Source: Roseovarius sp. MMSF_3350 (GTDB lineage: Bacteria > Pseudomonadota > Alphaproteobacteria > Rhodobacterales > Rhodobacteraceae). Taken from it: DNA of 64,000 nucleotides. Below, piece by piece: positions 1 to 8,137 of the stretch. Each line of letters starts with the position of its first letter. The stretch's first letter is position 1. The DNA lies in contig NZ_JASHIZ010000001.1 in assembly GCF_030733425.1 (NCBI RefSeq), forward strand, positions 434,001 through 498,000. The letters are read 5' to 3'. The translations under genes were made by a program, and so were the position numbers. Under the pieces are notes generated by a model. It had not been told where the DNA came from and did no database searches. It was given only the letters and a program-made list of their open reading frames with translations.

Positions 1-297
1 AGCTACAACGCCAAGGCTCGCCCAAAATCCGAGTGTGCCGGCAAGTAGGAAGATTTGTAGGATAAGCTTGAGAGCCACCGAGGCACCTGCATTGGCTCCT
101 ATCCTGTCGCTTCGTAGCCATTCGCGAAACGGGAATGAAACCAGCGCACCGATCCAGGCAACCAGTGGGATCCAAACTGTGGTCAACTCATTGAGGTAGC
201 CAAACAACCAAATTCCAAAGGGTACGCCTACCAAAAAGATAAATATCATTGTTTCGTCTCGATCATGGCGTTCACGTGCAAAATCGCGAAGATCCAT
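1..297 (-). CDS. Partial small membrane protein (3' end beyond window)
   Basis: Only the first 99 codons are visible; the gene runs off the left edge. It starts at an ATG at 297, and an in-frame TAG at 313-315 prevents a longer start. The visible protein has a short charged N-terminus (MDLRDFARERHDRDE) and three hydrophobic stretches at about residues 17-34, 41-57 and 73-97, so it is an inner-membrane protein. I do not recognise the family. Base composition of this stretch is clearly AT-richer than the genes that follow, which suggests a different origin or the edge of an acquired region. The ribosome binding site is weak. Confidence 0.6.
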   Translation of the reverse strand, partial: MDLRDFARERHDRDETMIFIFLVGVPFGIWLFGYLNELTTVWIPLVAWIGALVSFPFREWLRSDRIGANAGASVALKLILQIFLLAGTLGFWASLGVVA

Positions 298-562
298 GTC
301 GCTGATACGCGACTAATTTTTCCGTACAATAGTTTGATCTTGGCCAAAAGCAAAGTGCTCCGAACAACGTATTAGCTGGCATTGCTACCCCGAAATGCGG
401 AAGCTCACTTCATTCGCCAAGGTAAACTTGAGAGATTGATTTCGGCTGTGTTGTTGCACCGAAAGAGCAATCTAATATTCGCTATATCATTTGCCGCAAA
501 GCGATGCCCCCCAAACCCGTTTTCCTTTGTACCCCCTCCCGCGGGCTGGCATGGTGCGCTGA

Positions 563-1939
563 ATGACGCAAACGGTTGAACTTCCCCTCTGGCTGCTGGT
601 GCTGATCCTGCTCTTCGCAGCCGTCACCTTCGCCTCGCATTTCCTGTTCCCCTCGGTACGCTGGTTCTTCCGCCGCCGGATGGAGCGGGTGGTGGCGCGA
701 CTGAACGAACGGCTGGAGCGCAAGATAGAGCCGTTCAAGCTCGCGCGCCGCTATGACATGATCCAGCGCCTGATCTACGACCCCGAGGTCAGCAAGGCCA
801 TCGCCGAGCACGCGCAGGAAAACGGCATCCCCGAGAACGTGGCCTTCGAGAAGGCCAAGCGCTACGCGCGCGAGATCGTCCCCAGCTTTTCCGCCTTCGC
901 CTATTTCGGCATCGCGATCCGGCTGACCAAGCTGCTGAGCACGGCGCTCTACCGCGTTCGCATGGGGCGGTTCGATGAAAAGGGGATCGGCACTATCGAC
1001 CCCGATGCCACGATAATCTTCGTGATGAACCACCGCTCGAACATGGACTACGTGCTGGTCACCTGGCTCGCCGCCGAGCAATCGGCGCTCAGCTATGCCG
1101 TGGGCGAATGGGCGCGGGTCTGGCCCCTCAGCCGGCTGATCCGCACCATGGGCGCGTATTTCATCCGGCGCCGGTCGCTCAACGCGCTCTATCGCCGGGT
1201 GCTGGCGCGTTATGTCGGCATGGCCACCGATGGCGGCGTGACCCAGGCGGTGTTCCCCGAGGGCGGCCTGAGCCTCGATGGTGCGCTGGCCAGGCCCAAG
1301 CTGGGCATCCTGAAATACATCATCGAGGAACGCGAGCCGGACGGGCGCGACGTGGTCTTCGTTCCGGTCGCCGTGAACTATGACCGAGTGTTCGAGGACC
1401 GCATCCTTGTCGCCGCGGGAAAGGCGGGCAAGCGCCGCTTCGGCGCGCGGATCAGCGTGGTGGCGGGCTTCGTGCTGAAGCAATTCTGGCTGTGGATCAC
1501 CCGGCGCTATCACCGCCACGGCTATGCCGCGGTCAGTTTCGGCGCGCCGGTGTCGCTGTCGGCGTTTCAGCGCGAACACCCGGGCGCTCCGGTCGAAACC
1601 CTGGGCGACCGCCTGATGGCGCGGATCGGGCAGGAGGTGCCGGTGCTGCCGGTGCCGATGGTCGCCCATGCCCTGCTGGAGGCCGGAACGCCGCTGCCCG
1701 AGGCAAGGCTGAAACAGGTGCTGTCCGAGATGGCTGGCAGCCTTGGCCAGGCGCATGTTCACATCGCGCGCGAGGACATGGATTATTCCGTCGAGGCGGG
1801 CCTGCGCATCCTGCGCAAGCGCGGGCTGGTCCGCGACACGGCACAGGGCATCGAAATCGTGCCCGAAGAGCGCGACCTGCTGGTCTATTACGCCAATTCC
1901 ATCCGGCAGTTTTTCGCAGATGCGGCGCAAAACGAGTGA
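563..1939 (+). CDS. PlsB-like glycerol-3-phosphate / lysophosphatidate acyltransferase
   Basis: A 458-residue membrane-anchored acyltransferase of the PlsB/PlsC superfamily, expected to transfer fatty acyl groups to glycerol phosphate in phospholipid synthesis at the inner membrane. A transmembrane helix spans about residues 8-28. The catalytic motif is NHRSNMD (156-162), followed by a GAYFIRRR block (197-204) and the phosphate-binding block FPEGG (231-235). The C-terminal part looks like the helical tail of PlsB proteins, but the protein is much shorter than the roughly 800-residue E. coli PlsB. No good Shine-Dalgarno sequence precedes the ATG, so the start is not certain. The gene stands alone, ahead of ccr. 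Which acceptor is used (glycerol-3-phosphate or lysophosphatidate) cannot be read from the sequence. Confidence 0.85.
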   Translation: MTQTVELPLWLLVLILLFAAVTFASHFLFPSVRWFFRRRMERVVARLNERLERKIEPFKLARRYDMIQRLIYDPEVSKAIAEHAQENGIPENVAFEKAKRYAREIVPSFSAFAYFGIAIRLTKLLSTALYRVRMGRFDEKGIGTIDPDATIIFVMNHRSNMDYVLVTWLAAEQSALSYAVGEWARVWPLSRLIRTMGAYFIRRRSLNALYRRVLARYVGMATDGGVTQAVFPEGGLSLDGALARPKLGILKYIIEEREPDGRDVVFVPVAVNYDRVFEDRILVAAGKAGKRRFGARISVVAGFVLKQFWLWITRRYHRHGYAAVSFGAPVSLSAFQREHPGAPVETLGDRLMARIGQEVPVLPVPMVAHALLEAGTPLPEARLKQVLSEMAGSLGQAHVHIAREDMDYSVEAGLRILRKRGLVRDTAQGIEIVPEERDLLVYYANSIRQFFADAAQNE

Positions 1940-2072
1940 TTTTTCTGCGTCTGCAGGGTTATAAAATTTCAAAAACCCATAAGTCGGCATTGCATTGTTG
2001 CGTGATGGAAGATATTTCAGAGCGGACAGGCGCGATTCTGCATCGCGGCAAACGCATATGAAGGAGGCCCCG

Positions 2073-3365
2073 ATGGCTCTGGACACCGAAACCGGAATCG
2101 CACCCTACGACGCGCCCGAGAAAGACCTCTACGAGATCGGCGAGTTGCCGCCCCTGGGGTATGTGCCCAAGCAGATGTATGCCTGGGCCATCCGCCGCGA
2201 GCGGCATGGCGAGCCCGACAAGTCGTTCCAGGTCGAGGTGGTGGACACGCCGACGCTCGACAGCAACGAGGTGCTGGTGCTGGTGATGGCCGCGGGCGTG
2301 AACTACAACGGTATCTGGGCCGGCTTGGGCGAGCCGATCAGCCCCTTCGACGGGCATGGCGCCGACTATCACATCGCCGGCTCCGACGCCTCTGGCGTGG
2401 TCTGGGCCGTGGGCGACAAGGTCAAGAACTGGAAGGTGGGCGACGAGGTCGTGATCCACTGCAACCAGGACGACGGCAACGACGTGCACTGCAACGGCGG
2501 CGACCCGATGTTTTCGCCCACGCAACGCATCTGGGGCTACGAGACGCCCGACGGATCGTTCGCGCAGTTCACCAACGTGCAGGCGCAACAGTTGATGCCG
2601 CGGCCCAAGCACCTGAGCTGGGAAGAAAGCGCCTGCTACACGCTGACGCTGGCCACCGCTTACCGGATGCTGTTCGGTCACCACCCGCACGAGCTGAAGC
2701 CCGGGCAGAACGTGCTGGTCTGGGGCGCGTCGGGCGGCCTTGGGTCCTTCGCTATCCAGCTGGCCAACACGGTGGGTGCGAACGCGATCGGCGTCATTTC
2801 CGACGAGGACAAGCGCGATTTCGTCATGTCGCTGGGTGCCAAGGGCGTCATCAACCGCAAGGATTTCAACTGCTGGGGCCAGCTGCCCAAGGTGAACAGT
2901 GCGGAATACAAGGAATGGTTCACCGAGGCGCGCAAATTCGGCAAGGCGATCTGGGACATCACCGGCAAAGGCAACAACGTCGACATCGTGTTCGAACACC
3001 CCGGCGAGGCGACCTTCCCGGTTTCGGCACTGGTGTGCAAGAAGGGCGGCATGGTCGTCATCTGCGCCGGCACCACCGGGTTCAACTGTACCTTCGACGT
3101 GCGCTACATGTGGATGCACCAGAAGCGCCTGCAGGGCAGCCACTTTGCCCACCTGCAACAGGCCTCATCCGCCAACAAGCTGGTGATCGAGCGCCGCATC
3201 GATCCCTGCATGTCCGAGGTCTTTCCCTGGGAAGAGATCCCGGGCGCGCACATGAAGATGCTGCGCAACGAGCACAAGCCGGGCAACATGGCGGTGCTGG
3301 TGCAATCCCCGCGCACCGGGCTGCGCACGGTCGAGGACGTGCTGGACGCCGGCAAGAAAGGTTAA
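2073..3365 (+). CDS. ccr: Crotonyl-CoA carboxylase/reductase
   Basis: Reductive carboxylation of crotonyl-CoA to ethylmalonyl-CoA with NADPH, the signature step of the ethylmalonyl-CoA pathway for acetate and C2 assimilation. The 430-residue protein is a medium-chain dehydrogenase/reductase: an N-terminal GroES-like domain, then the nucleotide-binding block VWGASGGLGSFAIQLA near residue 220. Long stretches (NYNGIWAGLGEPISPFD, HCNQDDGNDVHCNGGDPMF) are characteristic of Ccr rather than of ordinary quinone reductases. The start at 2073 is favoured because AAGGAGG lies at 2061-2067; an upstream in-frame ATG at 2058 has no ribosome binding site. A strong terminator follows at 3402-3437, so the gene is probably monocistronic. 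Confidence 0.95.
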   Translation: MALDTETGIAPYDAPEKDLYEIGELPPLGYVPKQMYAWAIRRERHGEPDKSFQVEVVDTPTLDSNEVLVLVMAAGVNYNGIWAGLGEPISPFDGHGADYHIAGSDASGVVWAVGDKVKNWKVGDEVVIHCNQDDGNDVHCNGGDPMFSPTQRIWGYETPDGSFAQFTNVQAQQLMPRPKHLSWEESACYTLTLATAYRMLFGHHPHELKPGQNVLVWGASGGLGSFAIQLANTVGANAIGVISDEDKRDFVMSLGAKGVINRKDFNCWGQLPKVNSAEYKEWFTEARKFGKAIWDITGKGNNVDIVFEHPGEATFPVSALVCKKGGMVVICAGTTGFNCTFDVRYMWMHQKRLQGSHFAHLQQASSANKLVIERRIDPCMSEVFPWEEIPGAHMKMLRNEHKPGNMAVLVQSPRTGLRTVEDVLDAGKKG

Positions 3366-3401
3366 GACTTCTCCCTGACGGGCCGGTCCGGCCCGCATCT
3401 G

Positions 3402-3437
3402 GCCTGCGAATCGGTGTCCCGGTTCGCAGGCTTTTTT
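3402..3437 (+). terminator. Rho-independent terminator of ccr
   Basis: A perfect 9-bp stem (GCCTGCGAA at 3402-3410, TTCGCAGGC at 3423-3431) with a 12-nt loop is followed by six T residues. It lies 37 bases after the ccr stop codon. Confidence 0.9.
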
Positions 3438-3550
3438 CCATGTGTTTCGGGCAGAATCAGCGATTTCAGAGGATTGGAAATCGCGCCCTCACCATTTTTG
3501 GGGAGGGAAAAAGCGCGAATACGGCAATAAAGTTTAACATGCTAAAGTTG

Positions 3551-3569
3551 AGTTAATCTTTCGTTAACT
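3551..3569. promoter_or_regulatory. Inverted repeat upstream of the luxR block (possible operator)
   Basis: The arms AGTTAA (3551-3556) and TTAACT (3564-3569) are perfect inverted repeats with a 7-nt spacer, 19 bp in all, centred about 30 bp before the ATG at 3589. The size and position would suit a dimeric regulator such as LuxR. It does not match the classical lux box, so the assignment is only a suggestion. Confidence 0.3.
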
Positions 3570-3588
3570 ACTCCCGTAGGAGGCTCAC

Positions 3589-3810
3589 ATGCAGAACGAG
3601 TGGATACTGGACGTCCTGGCCGATCTCAGGACCTTTGCTCGGCAGAACGGTCTTTGGGAACTCGCCGAACAGATCGACGACACGAGACTCGTCGCGGCGG
3701 CGGAGCTGGCATCTGAATCGACGCCGGCGCGGGAAGGGACGATTGGGTATGAACGTGCAACCGCCGCGGCGGCTGGAACCGATTTTGGAAGACCTCGAAC
3801 GCGCCTGTGA
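3589..3810 (+). CDS. Small protein overlapping the start of luxR
   Basis: A 73-residue ORF with an excellent AGGAGG ribosome binding site just before its ATG. The first half (about residues 5-45) is predicted helical and acidic, with the pattern ILDVLADLRTFARQNGLWEL; the rest is less ordered. Its last 62 bases overlap the luxR start at 3749 in another frame, so the two genes are probably translationally coupled. I recall similar short ORFs ahead of luxR-type genes in other Rhodobacterales, but no function is known to me. The strong ribosome binding site and the position argue that it is real rather than a shadow. Confidence 0.65.
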   Translation: MQNEWILDVLADLRTFARQNGLWELAEQIDDTRLVAAAELASESTPAREGTIGYERATAAAAGTDFGRPRTRL

Positions 3811-4474
3811 CCCGGCGGACCTGCAAAGCCTGGCAGACCGCCTGCGCGAGCTGTTTCAAATCGATCATCTCATCTATCACTGGGTCAGCGCCGCGGGCGA
3901 CCAGTATGGCTGCGGGACCTATCCGCAAGCCTGGATTGATCGCTATATCGAAAAGGACTACCTGCGCGTAGATCCGGTCGTAAAGGCGTGCTACCAGCGG
4001 TTCCACCCGGTCGATTGGAAGCGGCTGGACTGGTCCGGCAAACCCGAGCAGGCCTTCCTGAAGGAAGCGCTGGATCACGGGCTGGGCAACCAGGGCTATT
4101 CGATACCCCTGCGCGGGCCCAATGGGCAATTCGCGCTCTTTACGGTGAACCACCGCTGCGACGACGACGCCTGGGCAGCGTTCACCGAGGCGCATCGCCG
4201 GGAGCTGATCCTGTGCGCGCACACGTTCAACCAGAAGGCGCTGGAGTTCGAGCCCGACCGCGCCCCCGCGCCCGCGCGGCAACTCTCCCCGCGCGAGGTG
4301 GATGCGCTGACGCTGCTGGCGTTGGGCTATGGACGGGCACAGGTGGCCGACACGCTGTCGATCTCGGAGCACACGCTGCGGGTTTATATCGAATCCGCGC
4401 GCTTCAAGCTTGGGGCGATCAACACCGTCCACGCGGTTGCCCGCGCCATCAGCCAGGGATTGATCGTGATCTGA
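3749..4474 (+). CDS. luxR: LuxR-family autoinducer-binding transcriptional regulator
   Basis: A 241-residue quorum-sensing regulator expected to bind an acyl-homoserine lactone and then DNA. The N-terminal autoinducer-binding domain (about 10-165) contains the expected aromatic and acidic positions: W62, Y66, D75-P76, W90 and G113. The C-terminal LuxR helix-turn-helix spans about 178-238 (LSPREVDALTLLALGYG, then SISEHTLRVYIESARFKLG). I chose the ATG at 3749, which follows GGAAGGGA, because the longer frame upstream has basic, low-complexity residues not typical of the family. It overlaps the small ORF before it and is followed after 95 bp by luxI, so it is likely the receptor for the signal made next door. 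Confidence 0.9.
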   Translation: MNVQPPRRLEPILEDLERACDPADLQSLADRLRELFQIDHLIYHWVSAAGDQYGCGTYPQAWIDRYIEKDYLRVDPVVKACYQRFHPVDWKRLDWSGKPEQAFLKEALDHGLGNQGYSIPLRGPNGQFALFTVNHRCDDDAWAAFTEAHRRELILCAHTFNQKALEFEPDRAPAPARQLSPREVDALTLLALGYGRAQVADTLSISEHTLRVYIESARFKLGAINTVHAVARAISQGLIVI

Positions 4475-4569
4475 CCCCGCCTGTCAACGCAACGCGCGGT
4501 GCCTGCATGGGCGTTTAACAAGTTGGCGGGACTTTTCCTCTTATCAAAACGACAGAGGGGAAACCGCCC

Positions 4570-5205
4570 GTGCTACGTTATCTTTATGCCGATCAACTGA
4601 CCCGTTTCACCAAGCTGGCCGAGGGCATGTTCCGCGACCGGGCCGACCGGTTCGGAACCCGGCTGGGCTGGAACGTTACGGTCGATGCGCAGGGGTTCGA
4701 GCGCGATGAATACGACGCCCTCAACCCGCTTTACGTGATCTGGGAAGGAGCGGATGGCCGCCACACGGGCTCGATGCGGTTCCTGCCCACCACCGGGCGG
4801 ACGATGATCAACGAGCATTTCACTGATATCATTGGCGGCGGTACGATCCAAAGCCCGCATATATGGGAATGCACCCGCTTCTGCCTCGCGCGCGGCGCCG
4901 AAAGGCGGGTCGCGGCGGCGCTGATGCTTGGCGGAGGCGAGTTGATGCGCCACTTCGGGGTGCAGCATTTTGCCGGTGTTTTCGACGCGCGCATGGTGCG
5001 CATCTACCGGATGATCGGCGCGTCGCCCGAGGTTCTGGGCAGCGTGGGCACGGGGCGCGACCGGATCAGCGTGGGCCTGTGGGAGTTCACCGACGCCGCC
5101 CTTGTGCAGGTGGCCCGCCGCGCCGGTGTGACCCCGCAATTGAGCGAAGGGTGGTTCCGCCGCAGTTTCGGCGACGAGCGCCAGCCGTTCGCGCAATCCG
5201 CCTGA
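4570..5205 (+). CDS. luxI: Acyl-homoserine-lactone synthase
   Basis: Makes acyl-homoserine lactone signals from S-adenosylmethionine and acyl-ACP or acyl-CoA. The 211-residue protein keeps the family's conserved N-terminal residues: the FRDRADRF segment (21-28), W34, the acidic ERDEYDALNP segment and the GSMRFLP motif, then the WECTRFCL motif with its Glu and Arg. The start codon is GTG at 4570, preceded by GAGGGG. The acyl chain length cannot be predicted from the sequence. The gene ends just before a cluster of three palindromes at 5217-5284 that may terminate transcription. Confidence 0.92.
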   Translation: MLRYLYADQLTRFTKLAEGMFRDRADRFGTRLGWNVTVDAQGFERDEYDALNPLYVIWEGADGRHTGSMRFLPTTGRTMINEHFTDIIGGGTIQSPHIWECTRFCLARGAERRVAAALMLGGGELMRHFGVQHFAGVFDARMVRIYRMIGASPEVLGSVGTGRDRISVGLWEFTDAALVQVARRAGVTPQLSEGWFRRSFGDERQPFAQSA

Positions 5206-5216
5206 TCTGCGCAGCA

Positions 5217-5284
5217 CCGGAATTCTCTAAAATTCCGGGCCGGAAAATTGCAATTTTCCGATCCGATTTCTTGCAAGAAATCGG
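5217..5284. repeat. Three adjacent palindromes (tri-hairpin element, copy 1)
   Basis: Three hairpins follow the luxI stop codon: CCGGAATT/AATTCCGG with a 6-nt loop (5217-5238), a perfect 20-bp palindrome with arm CGGAAAATTG (5241-5260), and a perfect 22-bp palindrome with arm CCGATTTCTTG (5263-5284). The same order of hairpins, with different but paired arm sequences, recurs at 58735-58802. Confidence 0.85.
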
Positions 5285-5328
5285 CCCCCGCGCTGGTGCC
5301 GGCCAAAGCGCGGTTGTAGGATCGCGCC

Positions 5329-6864
5329 ATGTCCCAGACCGCGCTCACCTATTCCGACGACCAGGCCGAGGCCCATGACCGCATCGCCGCCGCGCTGCGC
5401 GAGGTGGGCGTGGACCTTGACGAGGGGATGCTGACCCCGCCGCGCGAGGGCAAGTCCCGCGTGATGGCCGTTGTCGGCAAGGCCGGCTCGGGCAAGACCC
5501 TGCTGCTGGCCGCCCTCTACCGCGCGCTGGAAGAGGCCGGCGTCGACGTGGTGTCGGGCGACTGGGAAGGCCGCCGCCGCAAGGACCGGCGCACGCTGGC
5601 CATTCTCGCCCCCACCAACAAGGCCGCCAGCGTATTGCGGATGCGCGGCGTGCCCGCCACCACCATCCACCGCATCCTATACACCCCCGTCTATGACCCG
5701 GAATACGAGCGCATCGCCGAATGGCTGGCCGGCAATGGCGACAAGCCCGAGATCGAGGGCCTGACCGAGGAGGCGCTGGAACGCGCGCGGCTGTTCTACG
5801 GCACGCACAAGTCCATCCCGGGGGCGCTGGCTGCCGCCGGTCTCAGGGGCAGCGATTTCATCACCGGCTGGAAGCGCCGCGAGGAACCGCTCGATATCGG
5901 CTTCATCGACGAGGCCTCGATGCTGGATGAAAAGCAATACGAGGATCTGCAGGAGATCTTTCCGACCCTGCTGATTTTCGGCGATCCGGCCCAGCTTGCC
6001 CCGGTGAACCAGTCCGGCGCGATGGTCTTCGACGGGTTGCCCGCGCCCGCCAAGCTGACGCTGAACCGCATCCACCGGCAGGATGCCGACAACCCGATCC
6101 TCGATCTGGCGCACGCCCTGGGCGACCCCGAGGTCGGGTTTCAGGATTTCGAGCGGCTGGTCGAGCAGAAGGCGGCGCAGGACGACCGCGTGCAATGGGC
6201 GCAAAGGGTCGAGGTCGACCTGATGGCGCGCAGCCCCGTGCTGGTCTGGCGCAACGCCACGCGCATCCGCCTGATCAACGCCTTCCGCGCCGTGCATGGC
6301 GCGCCCGAAACCGAGCTTCTGGAAGGCGAGCCGCTGATCTGCGACGGTCTGGAACTGCCGCTCAAGCACCGCAAGAAACGGCTGGACCTCGAGGCGCGCG
6401 GCCTGATCAAGGGCGCGCAGGTGATCTATCTGGGCGCGGGCCGCAAGCCGGGCTTTTCCCGCCTGCACGTGATGGGCGCCGAGGACCCGCGCGTCAGCGC
6501 CGCCAGCATCGTCAAGATCGAGAAGCCCGACGAGGAAGAGCCCTTCATCCCCTTCGCCGCCCGCATGGGCGCCACGTTTCTGCATGGCGCGGCGGTGACG
6601 ATCCACAAGGCGCAAGGTTCGCAATGGCCCGACGTGCAGGTCTTTGCCCCCGATATCTACGCCGCCGCCCGCATGGGCCGCACCGAGGCGGGGCAGCCCT
6701 TGTGGAAGCGTCTGGCCTACGTCGCCATCACCCGCGCCGAGGAGCGTCTGCACTGGGTCGTGCGCAACCGGCTGTCGAAACCCACCGGCGCTCTGCGCAT
6801 CGACGACCTGCGCGCCGCCCCCGCGCCCCTGGAACTGGAAATGGAGGCAGAGACAGAGCTATGA
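5329..6864 (+). CDS. RecD-like ATP-dependent DNA helicase / exonuclease subunit
   Basis: A 511-residue superfamily 1B helicase of the RecD/AAA_30 type. Walker A is GKAGSGKT (50-57), Walker B FIDEAS (192-197), followed by GDPAQLAPV and, near the C-terminus, the UvrD-like motifs TIHKAQGSQWPDV and AYVAITRAEERL. Expected to unwind DNA 5'-3' using ATP. It is a single-subunit RecD-like protein, not part of a RecBCD locus here. The SDR gene that follows starts within its stop codon (ATGA overlap at 6861-6864), so the two are co-transcribed. Confidence 0.88.
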   Translation: MSQTALTYSDDQAEAHDRIAAALREVGVDLDEGMLTPPREGKSRVMAVVGKAGSGKTLLLAALYRALEEAGVDVVSGDWEGRRRKDRRTLAILAPTNKAASVLRMRGVPATTIHRILYTPVYDPEYERIAEWLAGNGDKPEIEGLTEEALERARLFYGTHKSIPGALAAAGLRGSDFITGWKRREEPLDIGFIDEASMLDEKQYEDLQEIFPTLLIFGDPAQLAPVNQSGAMVFDGLPAPAKLTLNRIHRQDADNPILDLAHALGDPEVGFQDFERLVEQKAAQDDRVQWAQRVEVDLMARSPVLVWRNATRIRLINAFRAVHGAPETELLEGEPLICDGLELPLKHRKKRLDLEARGLIKGAQVIYLGAGRKPGFSRLHVMGAEDPRVSAASIVKIEKPDEEEPFIPFAARMGATFLHGAAVTIHKAQGSQWPDVQVFAPDIYAAARMGRTEAGQPLWKRLAYVAITRAEERLHWVVRNRLSKPTGALRIDDLRAAPAPLELEMEAETEL

Positions 6865-7571
6865 AATCCATTCTGATCACCGGCGCAAGCTCTGGCATCG
6901 GGCGGGCCACGGCCGAGGTATTCCTCGACGCAGGCTGGCGGGTGGGCCTGCTGGCGCGTCGCGCCGAAAAACTGGCGGAACTGGCACAGGGCCGCGAGGC
7001 GGTCGTCCTGCCCGCGGACGTGACCGACGCGGGCGCCATGGACCGCGCCTTCGAAACGTTTCTGGGCAAGACCGGGCGTCTGGATGCGGTGTTCAACAAC
7101 GCCGGCATGTTCGGCCCTTCCACCACACCCGACGCGGTCAGCGTCGAGGAATTCGACCAGGTCATCGCCGTCAACCTGCGCGGCATGTTCATCACCGCGC
7201 GGTTGGCCTTCGCGGCGATGCGCGCGCAGGACCCGCAGGGCGGTCGGATCATCAACAACGGCTCGCTCTCGGCCTATGTGCCGCGTCCCGGCTCGATCTG
7301 TTACACCACGTCGAAACACGCGATCACCGGCATGACCCGCTCGCTGTCGCTGGATGGCCGGCCTTTCGACATCGCCTGCGGGCAGATCGATATCGGCAAT
7401 GCCGAAAGCGAACTTGTGGCCGGGCTGAAGCAGGCCAGTCCCGAAATGCAGACGATGAACGTGGAAAACGCCGCCCGGTCCGTCCTGCACATGGCCGAAA
7501 TGCCGCCCGAGGCGAACGTCCAGTTCATGACGGTGATGGCGACGAAGATGCCCTATATCGGCCGGGGGTAG
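6861..7571 (+). CDS. Short-chain dehydrogenase/reductase (SDR)
   Basis: A 236-residue classical SDR oxidoreductase using NAD(P). The cofactor motif is TGASSGIG (7-14), the structural motif NNAG lies near residue 77, and the catalytic Ser (NGSLSAY), Tyr and Lys (YTTSK) are all present. The substrate is unknown. Translation is coupled to the upstream helicase gene by an ATGA overlap, though no functional link between the two is obvious. Confidence 0.88.
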   Translation: MKSILITGASSGIGRATAEVFLDAGWRVGLLARRAEKLAELAQGREAVVLPADVTDAGAMDRAFETFLGKTGRLDAVFNNAGMFGPSTTPDAVSVEEFDQVIAVNLRGMFITARLAFAAMRAQDPQGGRIINNGSLSAYVPRPGSICYTTSKHAITGMTRSLSLDGRPFDIACGQIDIGNAESELVAGLKQASPEMQTMNVENAARSVLHMAEMPPEANVQFMTVMATKMPYIGRG

Positions 7572-7657
7572 AGAGCCGCGCGATTGCCAGCCCGCAGGAT
7601 GGCGACCCGAAAGCTGTTCAGTTCGGGCGCACGCTCACACTCGGGCCTGACCGGAAG

Positions 7658-7698
7658 ATCTCTGCCCCGCGCGACCCCGGATCAAGTCTCTGATGACG
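7658..7698. repeat. Decayed copy of an intergenic repeat (CCCGGATCAAG family)
   Basis: The segment contains GATCTCTGCCCCG and CCCCGGATCAAGTC followed by TGATGACG. It matches the better preserved copy at 27054-27115, where CCCGGA and TCCGGG form a hairpin; here the second arm has mutated and the stem is lost. Confidence 0.55.
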
Positions 7699-7776
7699 CC
7701 GGCACCACACAGCCGGATGACCGACGCAAACCACAAACCCCTTGCCTCGGGGCCCGTTTGCCGCAACTCTGAAAAA

Positions 7777-8121
7777 ATGACATTCCAACCCACCTCCCCG
7801 TTCCCGCCTCATCCCGGTGCGCCTGAGGTGGCCTTTCACCGTACCGAACTTGCCGCGATCCTGTCGGTCTATGGCCGCATGGTCGCTGCCGGTGAGTGGC
7901 GCGATTACGGGATTTCCAGCCTGCGCGACGTGGCCGTTTTCTCGGTCTTCCGGCGCACCGCCGAAAACCCGCTCTACCGCATCGAAAAACGCCCCAAGCT
8001 GAGAAACCGGCAGGGGCAGTACGCGGTGATCGGCATGGACGGGCAGGTGCTCAAGCGCGGTCACGACCTGCGGACGGTGTTGCGCGTGCTGGAGCGCAAG
8101 CTTATCCGCGCGGTGGACTGA
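7777..8121 (+). CDS. DUF2794 family protein
   Basis: A 114-residue cytoplasmic protein matching the alphaproteobacterial DUF2794 family by its core: LAAILSVYGRMVAAGEWRDY, VFSVFRRTAENPLYRIEKRP and a GQVLKRGHDL segment. Function unknown. The ATG at 7777 is preferred over 7693, because the residues upstream look unstructured and family members begin close to this point. The aminotransferase gene follows after 16 bp, so the two are probably one operon. Confidence 0.75.
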   Translation: MTFQPTSPFPPHPGAPEVAFHRTELAAILSVYGRMVAAGEWRDYGISSLRDVAVFSVFRRTAENPLYRIEKRPKLRNRQGQYAVIGMDGQVLKRGHDLRTVLRVLERKLIRAVD

Positions 8122-8137
8122 ACCGACAGGAACACCA

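Noticed and set aside
382..579. 65-codon plus-strand frame before the acyltransferase
   Set aside because: TTG start without a ribosome binding site, overlaps the start of the next gene and has no recognisable product.
482..2086. 534-codon open frame on the minus strand
   Set aside because: It lies fully opposite the PlsB-like gene and has a composition rich in Arg, His and Ala, typical of antisense frames in GC-rich DNA. No family motif.
4475..4569. Lux box between luxR and luxI
   Set aside because: Only short AAGT/ACTT arms were found. Nothing resembling a 20-bp lux box was convincing.
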